Made by a program: the position numbers and the translations under genes
In this document: positions 27,327-36,969 of the stretch, piece after piece
Position numbering within the stretch: position 1 is the first letter of the stretch
How the letters are laid out: each line of letters opens with the position of its first letter
Assembly (NCBI GenBank): GCA_001804065.1
Contig: MHFG01000040.1
Coordinates: 1 to 38,928, forward strand
DNA: 38,928 nucleotides
Direction of reading: 5' to 3'
Source of the DNA: Omnitrophica bacterium RIFCSPHIGHO2_02_FULL_46_20
GTDB lineage: Bacteria; Omnitrophota; Gorgyraeia; 2-01-FULL-45-10
Notes under the pieces: generated by a model
What the model was told of the DNA's origin: nothing
Seen by the model: the letters and a program-made list of their open reading frames with translations, nothing else
Database searches by the model: none

Positions 27327-27554
27327 TTACTCTGAAGATATGACGCTCACGATCCTTCGCGGATCAAATTCTATCTTTCCATCGACGAGAGCGTATAGTG
27401 TGTGGTCTTTTGAGACGCCGACGTTTGAGCCCGGCTTGAAATGCAATCCCCGTTGTTTTAAAATTATATTTCCAGCCCTGACCGTTTGGCCTTCAAACTT
27501 CTTAACGCCGAGTGTTTTTGGCTGGCCGTCGCGGCCATTCACTACGTGTGCCAT
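27327..27554 (-). CDS. rpmA: 50S ribosomal protein L27 with shortened N-terminal tail
   Basis: [58 protein letters not shown]. Confidence 0.95.
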   Translation of the reverse strand: MAHVVNGRDGQPKTLGVKKFEGQTVRAGNIILKQRGLHFKPGSNVGVSKDHTLYALVDGKIEFDPRRIVSVISSE

Positions 27555-27597
27555 GATATCTACCCCTTTTTAAGACTATCGAAAAAACAACACATTT

Positions 27598-27912
27598 TCA
27601 ATTTATTTCTATTGATTTTATTTTAAGCTTCAATAGATTCTGACGATGCCCGATCTTCTTCTTCTCGCTCTTGCGCTTTTTGTACTTATAGGCTATTATC
27701 TTATCATCGCGCACAATACCTAACACTTCGCAATTGACATGCGAGCCTTTTAGATACGGCGTTCCTACATGAACTGAATTGCCTTCTTTCACGAGAAGAA
27801 CCTTGTCTAGTTTCACGGCGCCGCTTTCTTTGGCCTCCAGCTTCTCTATGAAGATTATGTCGTCTTTGGCCACCTTATATTGTTTACTGCCTGTTTCGAT
27901 TACAGCGTACAT
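27598..27912 (-). CDS. rplU: 50S ribosomal protein L21
   Basis: MYAVIETGSKQYKVAKDDIIFIEKL...VLGIVRDDKIIAYKYKKRKSEKKKIGHRQNLLKLKI. Confidence 0.96.
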   Translation of the reverse strand: MYAVIETGSKQYKVAKDDIIFIEKLEAKESGAVKLDKVLLVKEGNSVHVGTPYLKGSHVNCEVLGIVRDDKIIAYKYKKRKSEKKKIGHRQNLLKLKIKSIEIN

Positions 27913-28002
27913 CTAGAACCTCCGTATAGTTAATAGGCGGTATAATATATCACACCGCTCCGATTCCGTCAAGCCTCCCAACAAATCCATCCTTCCAACA
28001 AA

Positions 28003-29508
28003 TCACCGCTTCTCATCGATCTTTATCTCTTCTATGTGTTGGTTGGGATCTTCGATGATGCGCACATACTTCCTGAATCGCTTTTCAAGCGGTTTTATCA
28101 TATTTTTATCAGGCGCGAGCACATAAGTCGCTACGTCCGGATGGAGCGATACGAATATTTCTCTGCCCTTCGTCTCCGATAAAATATGCGCTAACTGCCG
28201 CGCAAGGTCAGTTGCTATCGTAGAGGGCGATTTTATAGTGCCCCTGCCGCTGCAATAAGGACATTTCTGATAACTTTTAGCTTCAATGCTGCGCCTGGCC
28301 CGTTGTCTCGTCATCTCAACAAGGCCTATGCTCGATATATTAAGGATCTTCGTCTTGGCTTTGTCGTTCTCAAGGGCTTTCTCAAGCGCATTGAACACAG
28401 CCTTCCTGTGTCCGTGCGATTCCATATCTATAAAATCTATGATTATGATGCCCCCGATATCGCGAAGCCTAAGCTGCCTTGGTATCTCCTCCGCGGCCTC
28501 CATGTTTGTCCGAAAGGCAGTCTCTTCCAGATTCCTATGCCCTACGGATTTACCCGAATTCACATCGATAGCGACTAAAGACTCGGTCTCATCGAACACC
28601 AGATATCCTCCGCTCTTTAGCTGTATGATCCTATTATATACCTTATCTATCTGGCGCTCTATGTCATATCTTTCGAATATCGGCGTTATTTCTCTATATA
28701 GCTTTAGCCTGTTTCGTAAGTGGGGCGAGGTCATTTTTAGAAATCTCGATATCCTTTTAAAGTCGTTCTTCGAATCTATTTCCAATTTATTAACATCGTT
28801 GGTGAACATGTCACGGCCTGCCCTCAATATAATATCGTATTCCTGATGAATGATCTGCGGCGGCTTGGCCTTCCTTGCCTTATATCTTATGTGCTGCCAC
28901 AATCTGATGAGATAGCGCGTCTCGCAAAAAAAGTCCTTTTGGCTTGCGCCGATAGCAGCGGTCCTTATTATAAAACCCATGTCCTTGGGCAGTTTTAATT
29001 CCTCTATTATCTTGCGGATCCTGTCGCGCTCTTTCGAATCTTCTATCCTTTTCGATAAACCTATACGGTTGTCGAAAGGCATCAACACAAGAAATCTGCC
29101 TGGGATAGATATATGCGTAGTCAGCCTGGCGCCTTTAGAGCCGATAGGTTCTTTTACTATCTGGACTAAAACCTCATCTGCCTTTTTCAAAACTGTGCTT
29201 ATCGATCGTTTTTTCTCATCTCGCGTTTTTTCGGCATATTCACCCGCTTCCTCGGCCAATAATCTGTCGAAGTCCGACGCGTTCTTCTCTACGTCTGAGA
29301 CATAAAGAAAGCCGTTTTTTTCTATCCCTATATTTACAAAAGCCGCGTCTATGCCTGGCAGAACGGACTCGATTTTTCCTTTATAAATATTTCCTACCAG
29401 ATTAAAGGAATCTGCCCTCTCTACGTAGAACTCCTCTATCTTCTTATTATCGAGCACTACGACTCTTTTCTCATGAATATCAACATTTATATATATATCT
29501 TTTGACAT
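28003..29508 (-). CDS. rng: Rne/Rng family ribonuclease
   Basis: GNIYKGKIESVLPGIDAAFVNIGIEKNGFLYVSDV, GGYLVFDETESLVAIDVNSGKSVG, IGGIIIIDFIDM, CPYCSGRGTI. Confidence 0.95.
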   Translation of the reverse strand: MSKDIYINVDIHEKRVVVLDNKKIEEFYVERADSFNLVGNIYKGKIESVLPGIDAAFVNIGIEKNGFLYVSDVEKNASDFDRLLAEEAGEYAEKTRDEKKRSISTVLKKADEVLVQIVKEPIGSKGARLTTHISIPGRFLVLMPFDNRIGLSKRIEDSKERDRIRKIIEELKLPKDMGFIIRTAAIGASQKDFFCETRYLIRLWQHIRYKARKAKPPQIIHQEYDIILRAGRDMFTNDVNKLEIDSKNDFKRISRFLKMTSPHLRNRLKLYREITPIFERYDIERQIDKVYNRIIQLKSGGYLVFDETESLVAIDVNSGKSVGHRNLEETAFRTNMEAAEEIPRQLRLRDIGGIIIIDFIDMESHGHRKAVFNALEKALENDKAKTKILNISSIGLVEMTRQRARRSIEAKSYQKCPYCSGRGTIKSPSTIATDLARQLAHILSETKGREIFVSLHPDVATYVLAPDKNMIKPLEKRFRKYVRIIEDPNQHIEEIKIDEKR

Positions 29509-29515
29509 ATTTTAT

Positions 29516-29821
29516 TTAAAACTCCTCTACCCTTTTGATCCTTATGCCGTTAGGCAAATTTTTATTTAACGACTCTATAAAGAAGTTTTGTTCGATTCTT
29601 TCCGCCATGCAAACATCCAATTCCTCGTTCTCGCTTTCGATCCCAAGCCTTAGCGCCCTTTTAACGCTGACTTTAAGGCGCGGGCTGAAGCCCTTTGTTA
29701 TCCTTACAGGCAGAACGGCCCTGCGCAAAGCTCTCGAAAAAAGCCGCATGAGGTCTAAGTGCGAAATGAAACGCATGTCGCCTGATTTTGAAAATGTCGC
29801 TCTTATCTTCATAAAAATCAT
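29516..29821 (-). CDS. Half-length DUF2344 (radical SAM-linked) protein
   Basis: MKIRATFSKSGDMRFISHLDLMRLFSRALRRAVLPVRITKGFSPRLKVSVKRALRLGIESENEELDV. Confidence 0.8.
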   Translation of the reverse strand: MIFMKIRATFSKSGDMRFISHLDLMRLFSRALRRAVLPVRITKGFSPRLKVSVKRALRLGIESENEELDVCMAERIEQNFFIESLNKNLPNGIRIKRVEEF

Positions 29822-29871
29822 CGCCGGTACCTTATGATACCGGCATAAGAAGACATAAGCCCCAAACTCTA

Positions 29872-31542
29872 TTATTTAATCTTCCTCTTCTTAACCGTCT
29901 TCGGCCATTCTTCCTGAGTCAGGTCATAGTTAGGGACATATGATTTACTTGCAAGCGGAACGTCTGATAATTCCGTTCCCTTCCTCATAAGTCTTACGGT
30001 AACGAAGAATATGAGCTCGGTCTTCCGTTTTGTTTTTTCTTTCTTGCTAAATAATAATCCTACGCCCGGCACATCTCCGAGCAAGTCTCCTATAAAAGGC
30101 ATGGGCTTTTTAACATCGATAATATTTTCCTTTATGAGCCCGCCGATAAATATCGTGTCGCCGTCTTTTATCATGACCTTCGTATTGGCCTGCCTTGAAG
30201 AAAAGACAGGCGCTACAATGCCGTTTGCCGGATCGATCATGTCGTATCTGACAAGATCGCTTATTTCCGGGGCAAGCTCTATGACTATCTCTTCTTTCTC
30301 GTTTATGTGGGGCGTTACCTTTAATTTTATTCCAAGGTTCTTCGCCTCATAGCCGGTTATCTCAATCTTTCCTGTCGCAGAGTTCCTTTCGTATTTAGGC
30401 ATATTAAATGTTTGCCCTACGAGCATATTAGCCTCCGTATTATTCAGCGTGGCTATGCGCGGATTTGAAACGATGTTCGTATCAGACCTCTGTTTTAACA
30501 TTTCCAAAATAGCGCTGAATTGCGAAAAATCGAGCGTTCCGAATTTAAATGTATCTTTAAACATATCCTGGGCAAAGTCAACGAAAGGAAAGCCTTTGGC
30601 GTAATTAGTAGCGGCAGGAGATGTGGGATAACCCGCTGGCGTCGTTGTTGTTGTAGTATCAGTGCCGGCCACAGGAGTAGTCGCTACACTGCCTGTCTGA
30701 ACCAGGGGCGTATACTGGTCTAGAAACCTCATTCCTGTCCCACCAAAATAGTTGAACGGGAAAGTAATCGGCCTTTTCGCGCCGCTTATCTCAAACTTTA
30801 GGTTCCAGTCTATGCCGAGTTTTTCATCATCGCCTAAGGTGGTTTCCAAGATGCGCGCTTCTATTAAAACCTGACTGGTCTCCTTATCGAGTTTTTCTAT
30901 GATCTGCCCTATCTTGTATACGCTCGTAGGGATATCCGTGACGATGACCATGTTGGTCCTGTCGTCGTATTTGATCTTACCTCTGCCGCTTACAATCTTC
31001 TTTATGGAAGCGACGACATCTTTTGCTTTTCCATAATTTAGGCTGAACGTCTGAGTAACGACCTCTTCCTGTTGTAGCTTATCCAATGTGACTACGCGGA
31101 TTATATCGCCTTCTCTCTCGTATGCAAAGCCATGGTTTCTGACTATTATGTCGAGCGCCGCTTTCCACGGCTTATCCGTTAGCTTCAGATCAATAGCCCC
31201 TTTAACGTCGGGAGCGGCTACTATATCTACGCCCGCCACTTCTGAAATATAAGCCAGCACTACCCTAATGTCCGCGCCTCTAAAATTCATTGTAACATTA
31301 CCCGGCGTGAGATCAGCTGTCTCTTCCGCTTCTTTCTGCTGCTCCGGAGAAGCAGCGCCCGTTTCTTCGGGTTTTTGCGCCGGAGCGGATTGCCCTACTT
31401 GCTGTATCTCGGTTTTAGCAGATTGCTCTTGGACATTTTCAGATGGAGCAACGGACGCCCCTTTTTCCTCCTCCGAAAAAGTGTTTAGAGATAATGCTGT
31501 CAATGCTATAACTATGGACAATATTTTATATTCAAGTCTCAT
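29872..31542 (-). CDS. PilQ/GspD-like secretin, downstream paralogue
   Basis: VTMNFRGADIRVVLAYISEVAGVDIVAAPDVKGAIDLKLTDKPWKAALDIIVRNHGFAYE; DTIFIGGLIKE; secretin C-terminal core. Confidence 0.93.
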   Translation of the reverse strand: MRLEYKILSIVIALTALSLNTFSEEEKGASVAPSENVQEQSAKTEIQQVGQSAPAQKPEETGAASPEQQKEAEETADLTPGNVTMNFRGADIRVVLAYISEVAGVDIVAAPDVKGAIDLKLTDKPWKAALDIIVRNHGFAYEREGDIIRVVTLDKLQQEEVVTQTFSLNYGKAKDVVASIKKIVSGRGKIKYDDRTNMVIVTDIPTSVYKIGQIIEKLDKETSQVLIEARILETTLGDDEKLGIDWNLKFEISGAKRPITFPFNYFGGTGMRFLDQYTPLVQTGSVATTPVAGTDTTTTTTPAGYPTSPAATNYAKGFPFVDFAQDMFKDTFKFGTLDFSQFSAILEMLKQRSDTNIVSNPRIATLNNTEANMLVGQTFNMPKYERNSATGKIEITGYEAKNLGIKLKVTPHINEKEEIVIELAPEISDLVRYDMIDPANGIVAPVFSSRQANTKVMIKDGDTIFIGGLIKENIIDVKKPMPFIGDLLGDVPGVGLLFSKKEKTKRKTELIFFVTVRLMRKGTELSDVPLASKSYVPNYDLTQEEWPKTVKKRKIK

Positions 31543-31578
31543 ATTTTTATATCCGATGATGCGAAACCCTGCCGCTTA

Positions 31579-33234
31579 CTATTTAATCTTCCGCTTCTTA
31601 ACGGTATCCTTCCATAATTCCTGACTTAACTTATAGTTAGGTTTATATGCCTTACTTGCGACAGGGATATCTTTCAACTCTCTATCTCTCTTCATAAGTT
31701 TAACGGTTATGAAGAATATCAACTCTGTCTTCTCTCTCGTCTTCTCTTTTTTTGTAACCAATAACCCGACATACGGTAGATCGCCGAGCAAATCTCCGAC
31801 AAATGGAAGCTTTTTCCTGCTCTCAACTATATCCTCTCTTATTAATCCGCCTATAAATATGGTATCGCCGTCTTTTATCATGATCTTTGTATTGGCTTGA
31901 CGAGATGAAAATATGGGCGCTACTACTCCGCTGGCAGCGTCAAGCGTATCGTATCTTAAGAAATCGCTTATCTCAGGCGCCAATTCAACCACTATTTCAT
32001 CTTTCTCGTTTATATGCGGCGTCACTTTCAATTTTATACCAAGATCCTTTGCCTCATAGCCGGATATCGACATCTTCCCCGTGGTAGAGTTTCTTTCGTA
32101 CTTAGGGAGGTTTATAGTCTGCCCAACCATGATATTCGCCGGATTATTATTTAGCGTGGCTATGCGCGGATTAGAAACGACGCTGGTATCGGATCTCGAC
32201 TTTATCATCTCTAAGACTGCTTTAAACTGCGAAAAGTCAAGCGTTCCAAATGTAAAAGTGGACTTAAATATATCTTGAGCAAAATCGACATAGGGGAAGG
32301 CCTTGCTTCCGTCAGCGCCCGCAGGATATCCTCCGGCAGTTGTAGAGCCTGTAGCGCCGCCAGATGTTGTAGTAGTAGTGTTTGCCCCTGTTTGCACTAA
32401 GGGATAATAGTTTTTAAGAGTCTGACTATCTGCCTTGAAATAATTAAACGGCGCCGTTATAGGCCTCTTCGCCCCGCTCGCCGCAATCTTTACGTTCCAG
32501 TCTATCCCGATCTTTTCTTTGTCACCCAAAACAGTCTCCAAAATCCTTGCCTCGATAAGGACCTGGTCAGTCTCCCTGTCCAGCCTTTCTATGATCTGCC
32601 CTACCTTATACGCGTTTGTCGGGATATCAGTTACTATAACCGTATTTGTCCTGTCGTCGAACATCACGCTGCCTCTTTCTCCGACATTGTCTTCTATCAC
32701 ACTTGCTATCTCTTTCGCTTTTCCATAGTTAATGGGGAAAGTCTGCGTTATGACCTCTTCCTGTTTCAGCTTATCCAATGTGACTACGCGGATTATATCG
32801 CCTTCTCTCTCATATGCAAAACCATAGTTTCTGACTATTATGTCGAGCGCCACTTTCCATGGCTTATCCGTTAGCTTCAGATCGATCGCGCCTTTAACGT
32901 CGGGAGAGGCTACAACGTCGATACCGGCTACTTCGGAGATATAGGCTAGGACGGTCCTGATATCCGCGTCTTTAAAGTTTACGGTTACATTGCCGGGTTT
33001 AGCCGCTTCTTCTGGAATGGCTTCAGGCTCTTTATCAGCTTCCGTTGCCTCCAATAGGCTTGCCGGAGCGTTCTCTTCCGTTTCTTTAGCCGGCGCTGGT
33101 GTCGGAACCTGTGTTTGGGCCTCGATAGGCTCAGGCGCAGCCTTTTCTTCCGCAGATAAAGCATTTACAGGCACCATTACGAAAAAAAGAAATAAAATCA
33201 ATAGTCTATAGAGAAGGGCTTTTTTATTCACCAA
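31579..33234 (-). CDS. PilQ/GspD-like secretin, upstream paralogue
   Basis: VTVNFKDADIRTVLAYISEVAGIDVVASPDVKGAIDLKLTDKPWKVALDIIVRNYGFAYE; DTIFIGGLIREDIVESRKKLPFVGDLLGDLPYVGLLV. Confidence 0.93.
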   Translation of the reverse strand: MVNKKALLYRLLILFLFFVMVPVNALSAEEKAAPEPIEAQTQVPTPAPAKETEENAPASLLEATEADKEPEAIPEEAAKPGNVTVNFKDADIRTVLAYISEVAGIDVVASPDVKGAIDLKLTDKPWKVALDIIVRNYGFAYEREGDIIRVVTLDKLKQEEVITQTFPINYGKAKEIASVIEDNVGERGSVMFDDRTNTVIVTDIPTNAYKVGQIIERLDRETDQVLIEARILETVLGDKEKIGIDWNVKIAASGAKRPITAPFNYFKADSQTLKNYYPLVQTGANTTTTTSGGATGSTTAGGYPAGADGSKAFPYVDFAQDIFKSTFTFGTLDFSQFKAVLEMIKSRSDTSVVSNPRIATLNNNPANIMVGQTINLPKYERNSTTGKMSISGYEAKDLGIKLKVTPHINEKDEIVVELAPEISDFLRYDTLDAASGVVAPIFSSRQANTKIMIKDGDTIFIGGLIREDIVESRKKLPFVGDLLGDLPYVGLLVTKKEKTREKTELIFFITVKLMKRDRELKDIPVASKAYKPNYKLSQELWKDTVKKRKIK

Positions 33235-33628
33235 TCCTATTTTCCTCTTCGGGTTTAGGGAGTTCCAATGTATAATCTTTCCCCTCTATTGAAAGCTGAA
33301 CTGTACTTTGTGAGATATTCTTTATGCGAAGCACGCCGAACAAATCATTATCCTTCACCATTCGGCCGTTCAGTATGGCGGCTTTCTTTCCGCCGGCGCC
33401 CATCGCTATACCCTCAAGCCTTATGTCTTCGATAGAAGTAATATCTTCTAATCCGGAAATTTTTTTTGCCTTTTCCTGCCATATTAAAGAAATGAATGGG
33501 TCGCGTTTTCCGCTAGATTCGTATTCAAACGCGACACCAGCCGGCTTCTCGCCATATGCATAAGGCGCGCTCAAGCCCTTGGCAATTAAATAGAGCGCGA
33601 TAATAATGGGTATTATTATTTTACGCAT
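33224..33628 (-). CDS. PilP-like small secreted protein
   Basis: GKRDPFISLIWQEK...EDIRLEGIAMGAGGKKAAILNGRMVKDNDLFGVLRIKNISQSTVQLSIEGKDYTLEL; position between pilO and secretin. Confidence 0.7.
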   Translation of the reverse strand: MRKIIIPIIIALYLIAKGLSAPYAYGEKPAGVAFEYESSGKRDPFISLIWQEKAKKISGLEDITSIEDIRLEGIAMGAGGKKAAILNGRMVKDNDLFGVLRIKNISQSTVQLSIEGKDYTLELPKPEEENRIGE

Positions 33629-33635
33629 ATATTTT

Positions 33636-34253
33636 TTATTTCTCCTTAAACAATATATAGGTGCATACTGTCAACTCAATGTCGTGTTGTTTCGGAGAAG
33701 TTTTATTTGACTTTATCCCTATATTAGTAACCTTCATAAACCTGTTTGAATTTTCGAGATTGCTCAAAAAACGTCCCAACTCGTGGTAGCCGGATCTTGC
33801 GGTTATGCGTATGGGTATCTCCTGATACATTTTACTTTGCCGCTGGGCGTTATTTTCCCGCGCCGCCGGCGCCGGCATTATACTAGTAATCTTTATATTC
33901 GAGGATTTAGCCATATCCGAGAGATTTTCCAGCAGATTCGGTATCTCCTGTTCTACCGGAAGCTTCTTCTCATACCATTCTACTTTTTCATTATACTCCA
34001 CGAGTTTCTTCTTCAGCCCTTCCATTTCCGCGCTCGTAGATTTTGCTGACTTTAGCTCAGCCGTTATCTTGCCTACCTTTCCTAAGAGCGTTGAAACCCT
34101 CGCGATCTGCGGCACAAATACAAAATATAAATAGAGCACAAAGGCTATTAAAAAAATAAGCCATATAGCTAATGTCTGTTTCGTCTGGATATTCTTAAAA
34201 TCTATGCTTTTAAAGTCGAGCGGGATTTTTATCATTTTATTTTGAATAAGCAA
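33636..34253 (-). CDS. PilO-like type IV pilus assembly protein
   Basis: Single N-terminal TM, coiled coil, PVEQEIPNLLENLSDMAKSSNIKITSIMP, YHELGRFLSNLENSNRFMKV. Confidence 0.85.
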   Translation of the reverse strand: MLIQNKMIKIPLDFKSIDFKNIQTKQTLAIWLIFLIAFVLYLYFVFVPQIARVSTLLGKVGKITAELKSAKSTSAEMEGLKKKLVEYNEKVEWYEKKLPVEQEIPNLLENLSDMAKSSNIKITSIMPAPAARENNAQRQSKMYQEIPIRITARSGYHELGRFLSNLENSNRFMKVTNIGIKSNKTSPKQHDIELTVCTYILFKEK

Positions 34254-34927
34254 GTTATAGTGAATTTCATAACCTCTTGCTCGTCTACCTTCTCCCTTGT
34301 TATAGTCCCAAGCTCTATATCGCTAAAGTCCGAGTAGAACTCGCTATTTGATTTTAAACTCTTCATAAAGCGGCCTATCAATGCGGTCCCCTCCTCGCCC
34401 ATGCTTGATGCCATACCTGATATTGTAAGATATCTTAAGGCAACCTTCTCGACAAGCGGCGCAACCTCAACGCCGGGCTTTTGCTTCAATAGATTTATTT
34501 TTACAGGTCTTGATATTTCACCGAGTTTTTCGTAATAACCCAATTCGGTGAGCCAAGTGCCGGGCGTCATCGATTCGCTTAAGTCGCTAAGTTTCTTCAT
34601 CCAGCTGAGCCGCTTCACCATGAGTTCGTCTATGGCGATCACCTTTTTACTCATGTTATCAGCCTGCAATCTTAATTTTTCTGTTTCCTGCTTTCTCGGC
34701 AGGATCTCTTTGTAGTTTTTTTCTAACATACTATAATTTGTGCCGTATATAACGCCTGCTATGAATACCATTAGTTGTATCGCGAGAAGCCCGATAACGG
34801 CTATGGCGGCTATCTTAAGAAACGGAAGATTCTTCAAGCTTATCTGAGATATGGCCGTTGACGCTGCTTGGCGCTTCTTCTTTCCAAGTTCTTCCGGTAA
34901 AAGATTTATCTCTATCATAAAACCCAT
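34232..34927 (-). CDS. PilN-like type IV pilus assembly protein
   Basis: MIEINLLPEELGKKKR, single TM, LSWMKKLSDLSESMTPGTWLTELGY. Confidence 0.85.
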   Translation of the reverse strand: MGFMIEINLLPEELGKKKRQAASTAISQISLKNLPFLKIAAIAVIGLLAIQLMVFIAGVIYGTNYSMLEKNYKEILPRKQETEKLRLQADNMSKKVIAIDELMVKRLSWMKKLSDLSESMTPGTWLTELGYYEKLGEISRPVKINLLKQKPGVEVAPLVEKVALRYLTISGMASSMGEEGTALIGRFMKSLKSNSEFYSDFSDIELGTITREKVDEQEVMKFTITCLFKIK

Positions 34928-35001
34928 ACCTTTATAGGCACGATACCTTTATTTATCCGCCGTAGTCTTCTTGCTATCGCATGTTGAAGACGTAGGCGGA
35001 T

Positions 35002-36033
35002 TTATCTCAAAGCCAATCCTGCCGCTATGGCGAAAGAGCCCTTGATCTTCTCTGATATATCAGCATCTGTGTTCGGCGCGCTTTTATCCAAAAATTGTAA
35101 TGGGTCCCAAAAACACGGACTCGAATCGAAAGCATCCTTAAATAATGCCTCTAAGCCGACAAGGCCCGCGCTGCCGCCTGAGATATAAATCTTGTCGACA
35201 CTGCAGCCAGACTGGTTCTCATAGTAGCTGAATGACAGCCTCATCTCGTCTAATAGATTATTGACGACGCCCTTTGAGCAGTTTACAATATCCTGCTCTC
35301 TTTCCTTCGGACAGATTTTTATGCCCTCTGCCGATCTTGCATCGATATTTAATGCCTTTGAGATGACGCCATCAAAATCGTCGCCGCCTATTGTTATATC
35401 TCTCAAAAAGCAGAGCGTGCTATCTTTAATAATGCTTACATTGGTAAGAGTGGCGCCTATATTGATAAGCGCCGCTGCCTTATCAGTATTGGCGGAAGGA
35501 AGATTTTTCAAGAATGCGTTTGCCGCCGCGAAACCATCGACATCGATGAGGCTTACCAAAAACCCTGCCTCTTCGACGATCCGAACCCTCTCTAGCACAA
35601 AAGCCTTTCTTACCGCAACAAGAAGTATGTCCAACTTGCCTTCTTTCTCATTTTTCTTCAACACCTGATGATCAACTATGCAATCGTTAATGGGAAAAGG
35701 CACGTATTTTTCCGCTTCGAAACGCATAGCGCTCTTTAGCTCATCGTCCTTCATCTTAGGCATTGAGACGAACCTTACAATAACAGACGGCCCGGAAACG
35801 GATATGTTGACATCTTTCGTGGTAATCTTGATCTCTTCTGCCAATGACCTTATCGCTCCTATCAAAGTCTCGCGCACAGCGCTTGGCGCGTTTTTTAAAC
35901 CCATACATACTAATGATGGCTTATCGCCGAGCATAGATACCTCGAGCATCTTTATCGCGGAACTGCCGATATCGAGGCCTATTTTATTTTTCGGCTTGGC
36001 TTGAAATCTTTTCTTTATATCGAAATCTAACAT
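35002..36033 (-). CDS. pilM: PilM-like type IV pilus assembly ATPase
   Basis: IGLDIGSSAIKMLEVS, MRFEAEKYVPFPINDCIVDHQVL, NIGATLTNVSIIKDSTLCFLRDITIGGDDF, ISGGSAGLVGLEALF. Confidence 0.93.
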   Translation of the reverse strand: MLDFDIKKRFQAKPKNKIGLDIGSSAIKMLEVSMLGDKPSLVCMGLKNAPSAVRETLIGAIRSLAEEIKITTKDVNISVSGPSVIVRFVSMPKMKDDELKSAMRFEAEKYVPFPINDCIVDHQVLKKNEKEGKLDILLVAVRKAFVLERVRIVEEAGFLVSLIDVDGFAAANAFLKNLPSANTDKAAALINIGATLTNVSIIKDSTLCFLRDITIGGDDFDGVISKALNIDARSAEGIKICPKEREQDIVNCSKGVVNNLLDEMRLSFSYYENQSGCSVDKIYISGGSAGLVGLEALFKDAFDSSPCFWDPLQFLDKSAPNTDADISEKIKGSFAIAAGLALR

Positions 36034-36036
36034 TTT

Positions 36037-36222
36037 TTAAAAGCGCGCTCTAAGGTAGTTTATGCCCTTCGTCCTCTCAAGATTGGTTATGCGCACCGTC
36101 TTCTGGGAGGCCTTGGCTGATTTGAGATCATTAGGGATAGCTGCGGCGAGAATAATCGCGATTATCATAACCACGATCATCGCTTCGAATAAGGTAAACG
36201 CTCTACGGAAAATTATAACCAT
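36037..36222 (-). CDS. 61-aa mini-pilin-like protein with type III signal/TM and almost no globular domain
   Basis: FRRAFTLFEAMIVVMIIAIILAAAIPNDLKSAKASQKTVR. Confidence 0.65.
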   Translation of the reverse strand: MVIIFRRAFTLFEAMIVVMIIAIILAAAIPNDLKSAKASQKTVRITNLERTKGINYLRARF

Positions 36223-36300
36223 ACTTTAATATATATATTGCATACGAATTTATCATAATAATATAGCTTTGTCAAGGGCAGCATCAGATTTAAAAACAAA

Positions 36301-36348
36301 ACCCCGCATATTCTTCAAATAAATTGAGCGTTGAAGAATGTGCGGGGT
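36301..36348 (-). terminator. Intrinsic terminator downstream of the pilin gene
   Basis: ACCCCGCAtATTCTTCAA / TTGAAGAATgTGCGGGGT followed on the minus strand by TTTTGTTTTT. Confidence 0.85.
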
Positions 36349-36375
36349 AAACTGCTCTTTCCAAACGTCATCAAA

Positions 36376-36708
36376 TTAAAGCGTGTGGTCCGCAACGCTA
36401 TTCGGACAAACCGGGTCCGTATCAACATCCGCAGCTACCGCATAAGCCGTGCCTTTACACTTCGGCCATGACTTTACATAGTTTGGCGTCAGGTCGCTTG
36501 TGGCTGGCGTATCGGTGCCGGCCTTATTGCCGTCCAGCGCCCAGACCTGGATCGCGCCCTGAATCTGCTTCAGGTTAGCTATACAAGCCTGCTTCTCGGC
36601 TGTCTGCCTAGCTTTGATGAAATTCGGAATGGCTATCGCCGCCAATAAACCTATAATTGCTACTACTATCATTATTTCAACGAGCGTAAAACCTTTCCGT
36701 CTTAACAT
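36376..36708 (-). CDS. Type IV pilin/pseudopilin major subunit-like protein
   Basis: MLRRKGFTLVEIMIVVAIIGLLAAIAIPNFIKARQTAEKQACIANLKQIQGAIQVWAL. Confidence 0.93.
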   Translation of the reverse strand: MLRRKGFTLVEIMIVVAIIGLLAAIAIPNFIKARQTAEKQACIANLKQIQGAIQVWALDGNKAGTDTPATSDLTPNYVKSWPKCKGTAYAVAADVDTDPVCPNSVADHTL

Positions 36709-36969
36709 GTTAACTCACCCCCCTCCTCCGCTTCTGAATATATTTTCTTTCGGGTCCAATCTTGGAGAATATATATACAAAAAATCCCCCAAAAGACCCA
36801 TTATTGCATTCTTACTTTTTCTTCTCTTGCCTTTACAGGTCTTGCTGGAGATTCACACCTACCATAAGTATTTATTATGGCAATTTAATATTATTCTCCT
36901 CTCCAAGACCACTACTATAAAGTGTACCCTATAAATCGGCCTTTGTCAACCCCGCGCATAGCAAACGAA

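Noticed and set aside
30620-30700. Thr/Gly/Ala-rich tract in the secretin as a possible programmed repeat
   Set aside because: Simple linker between secretin domains, not a precise repeat
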